Shown here: in pieces, positions 16,333 through 16,362 of the stretch
How positions within the stretch are numbered: position 1 is the first letter of the stretch
Layout: every line of letters starts with the position of its first letter
Assembly (NCBI RefSeq): GCF_000330505.1
Contig: NW_004443518.1
Coordinates: 238,901 to 255,262, forward strand
Direction: 5' to 3'
Source: Entamoeba invadens IP1
Taxonomy: Eukaryota; Evosea; Mastigamoebida; Endamoebidae
DNA: 16,362 nt
The notes under the pieces: model-generated
Told to the model about the DNA's origin: nothing
The model's database searches: none
The model's input: only the letters and a program-made list of their open reading frames with translations
Position numbers and translations under genes: made by a program

Positions 16333-16362
16333 CTTTTTTGTGACTTTTTATTTTATTTCAAA

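Noticed and set aside
1..16362. tRNA, rRNA, CRISPR array or plasmid origin
   Set aside because: None was recognised; the long A+T-rich stretches show only hairpins and transposon ends.

Overview
The window looks like nuclear DNA of an Entamoeba species. Long intergenic stretches are extremely A+T-rich, the two intact genes are single exons with very short leaders, and the families present are ones Entamoeba is known for: CxxC-rich (furin-like) surface proteins, BspA-type leucine-rich repeats and TLDc proteins. Core promoter motifs resemble those of E. histolytica. The number of DNA transposons fits the reptile parasite E. invadens, or E. moshkovskii, better than E. histolytica. This is inference; no species-diagnostic gene is present.

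Layout, left to right. Positions 1-1770 and 5545-6304 (minus strand) are two halves of one dead surface-protein gene: signal peptide, BspA-like LRRs, then at least 37 CxxC pairs running off the left edge. A 3.8-kb Mutator-like element (MULE, 1771-5543) splits it. The MULE has 258-bp terminal inverted repeats that look identical, an 11-bp target duplication, and a decayed FLYWCH + DDE transposase (2321 to about 3931). A separate 228-bp inverted-repeat unit (4866-5093) sits inside the MULE's non-coding half. The host gene carries two more lesions: an 11-bp tandem duplication that shifts the frame, and a TGA where a cysteine codon is expected.

Positions 7229-9349 (minus) hold an intact 706-residue VIT + VWA protein of the VWA5A/PARP4-like group. 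Positions 9350-15342 form a 6-kb gene desert. It contains two non-autonomous DNA-transposon-like units side by side: a hAT-like unit with 14-bp ends (10038-11790) and a TA-flanked unit with about 52-bp ends (11842-13552). It also holds several hairpins and simple repeats. Positions 15343-16332 (plus) hold an intact coiled-coil + TLDc protein.

The genes do not form a pathway. The main story is a receptor-like gene degraded by point lesions and a MULE insertion. The MULE's matching ends suggest a recent move, although its own transposase is broken, which points to mobilisation by another copy. The two intact genes share a TATA-like GATTTATAAAAA motif just upstream of their start codons.
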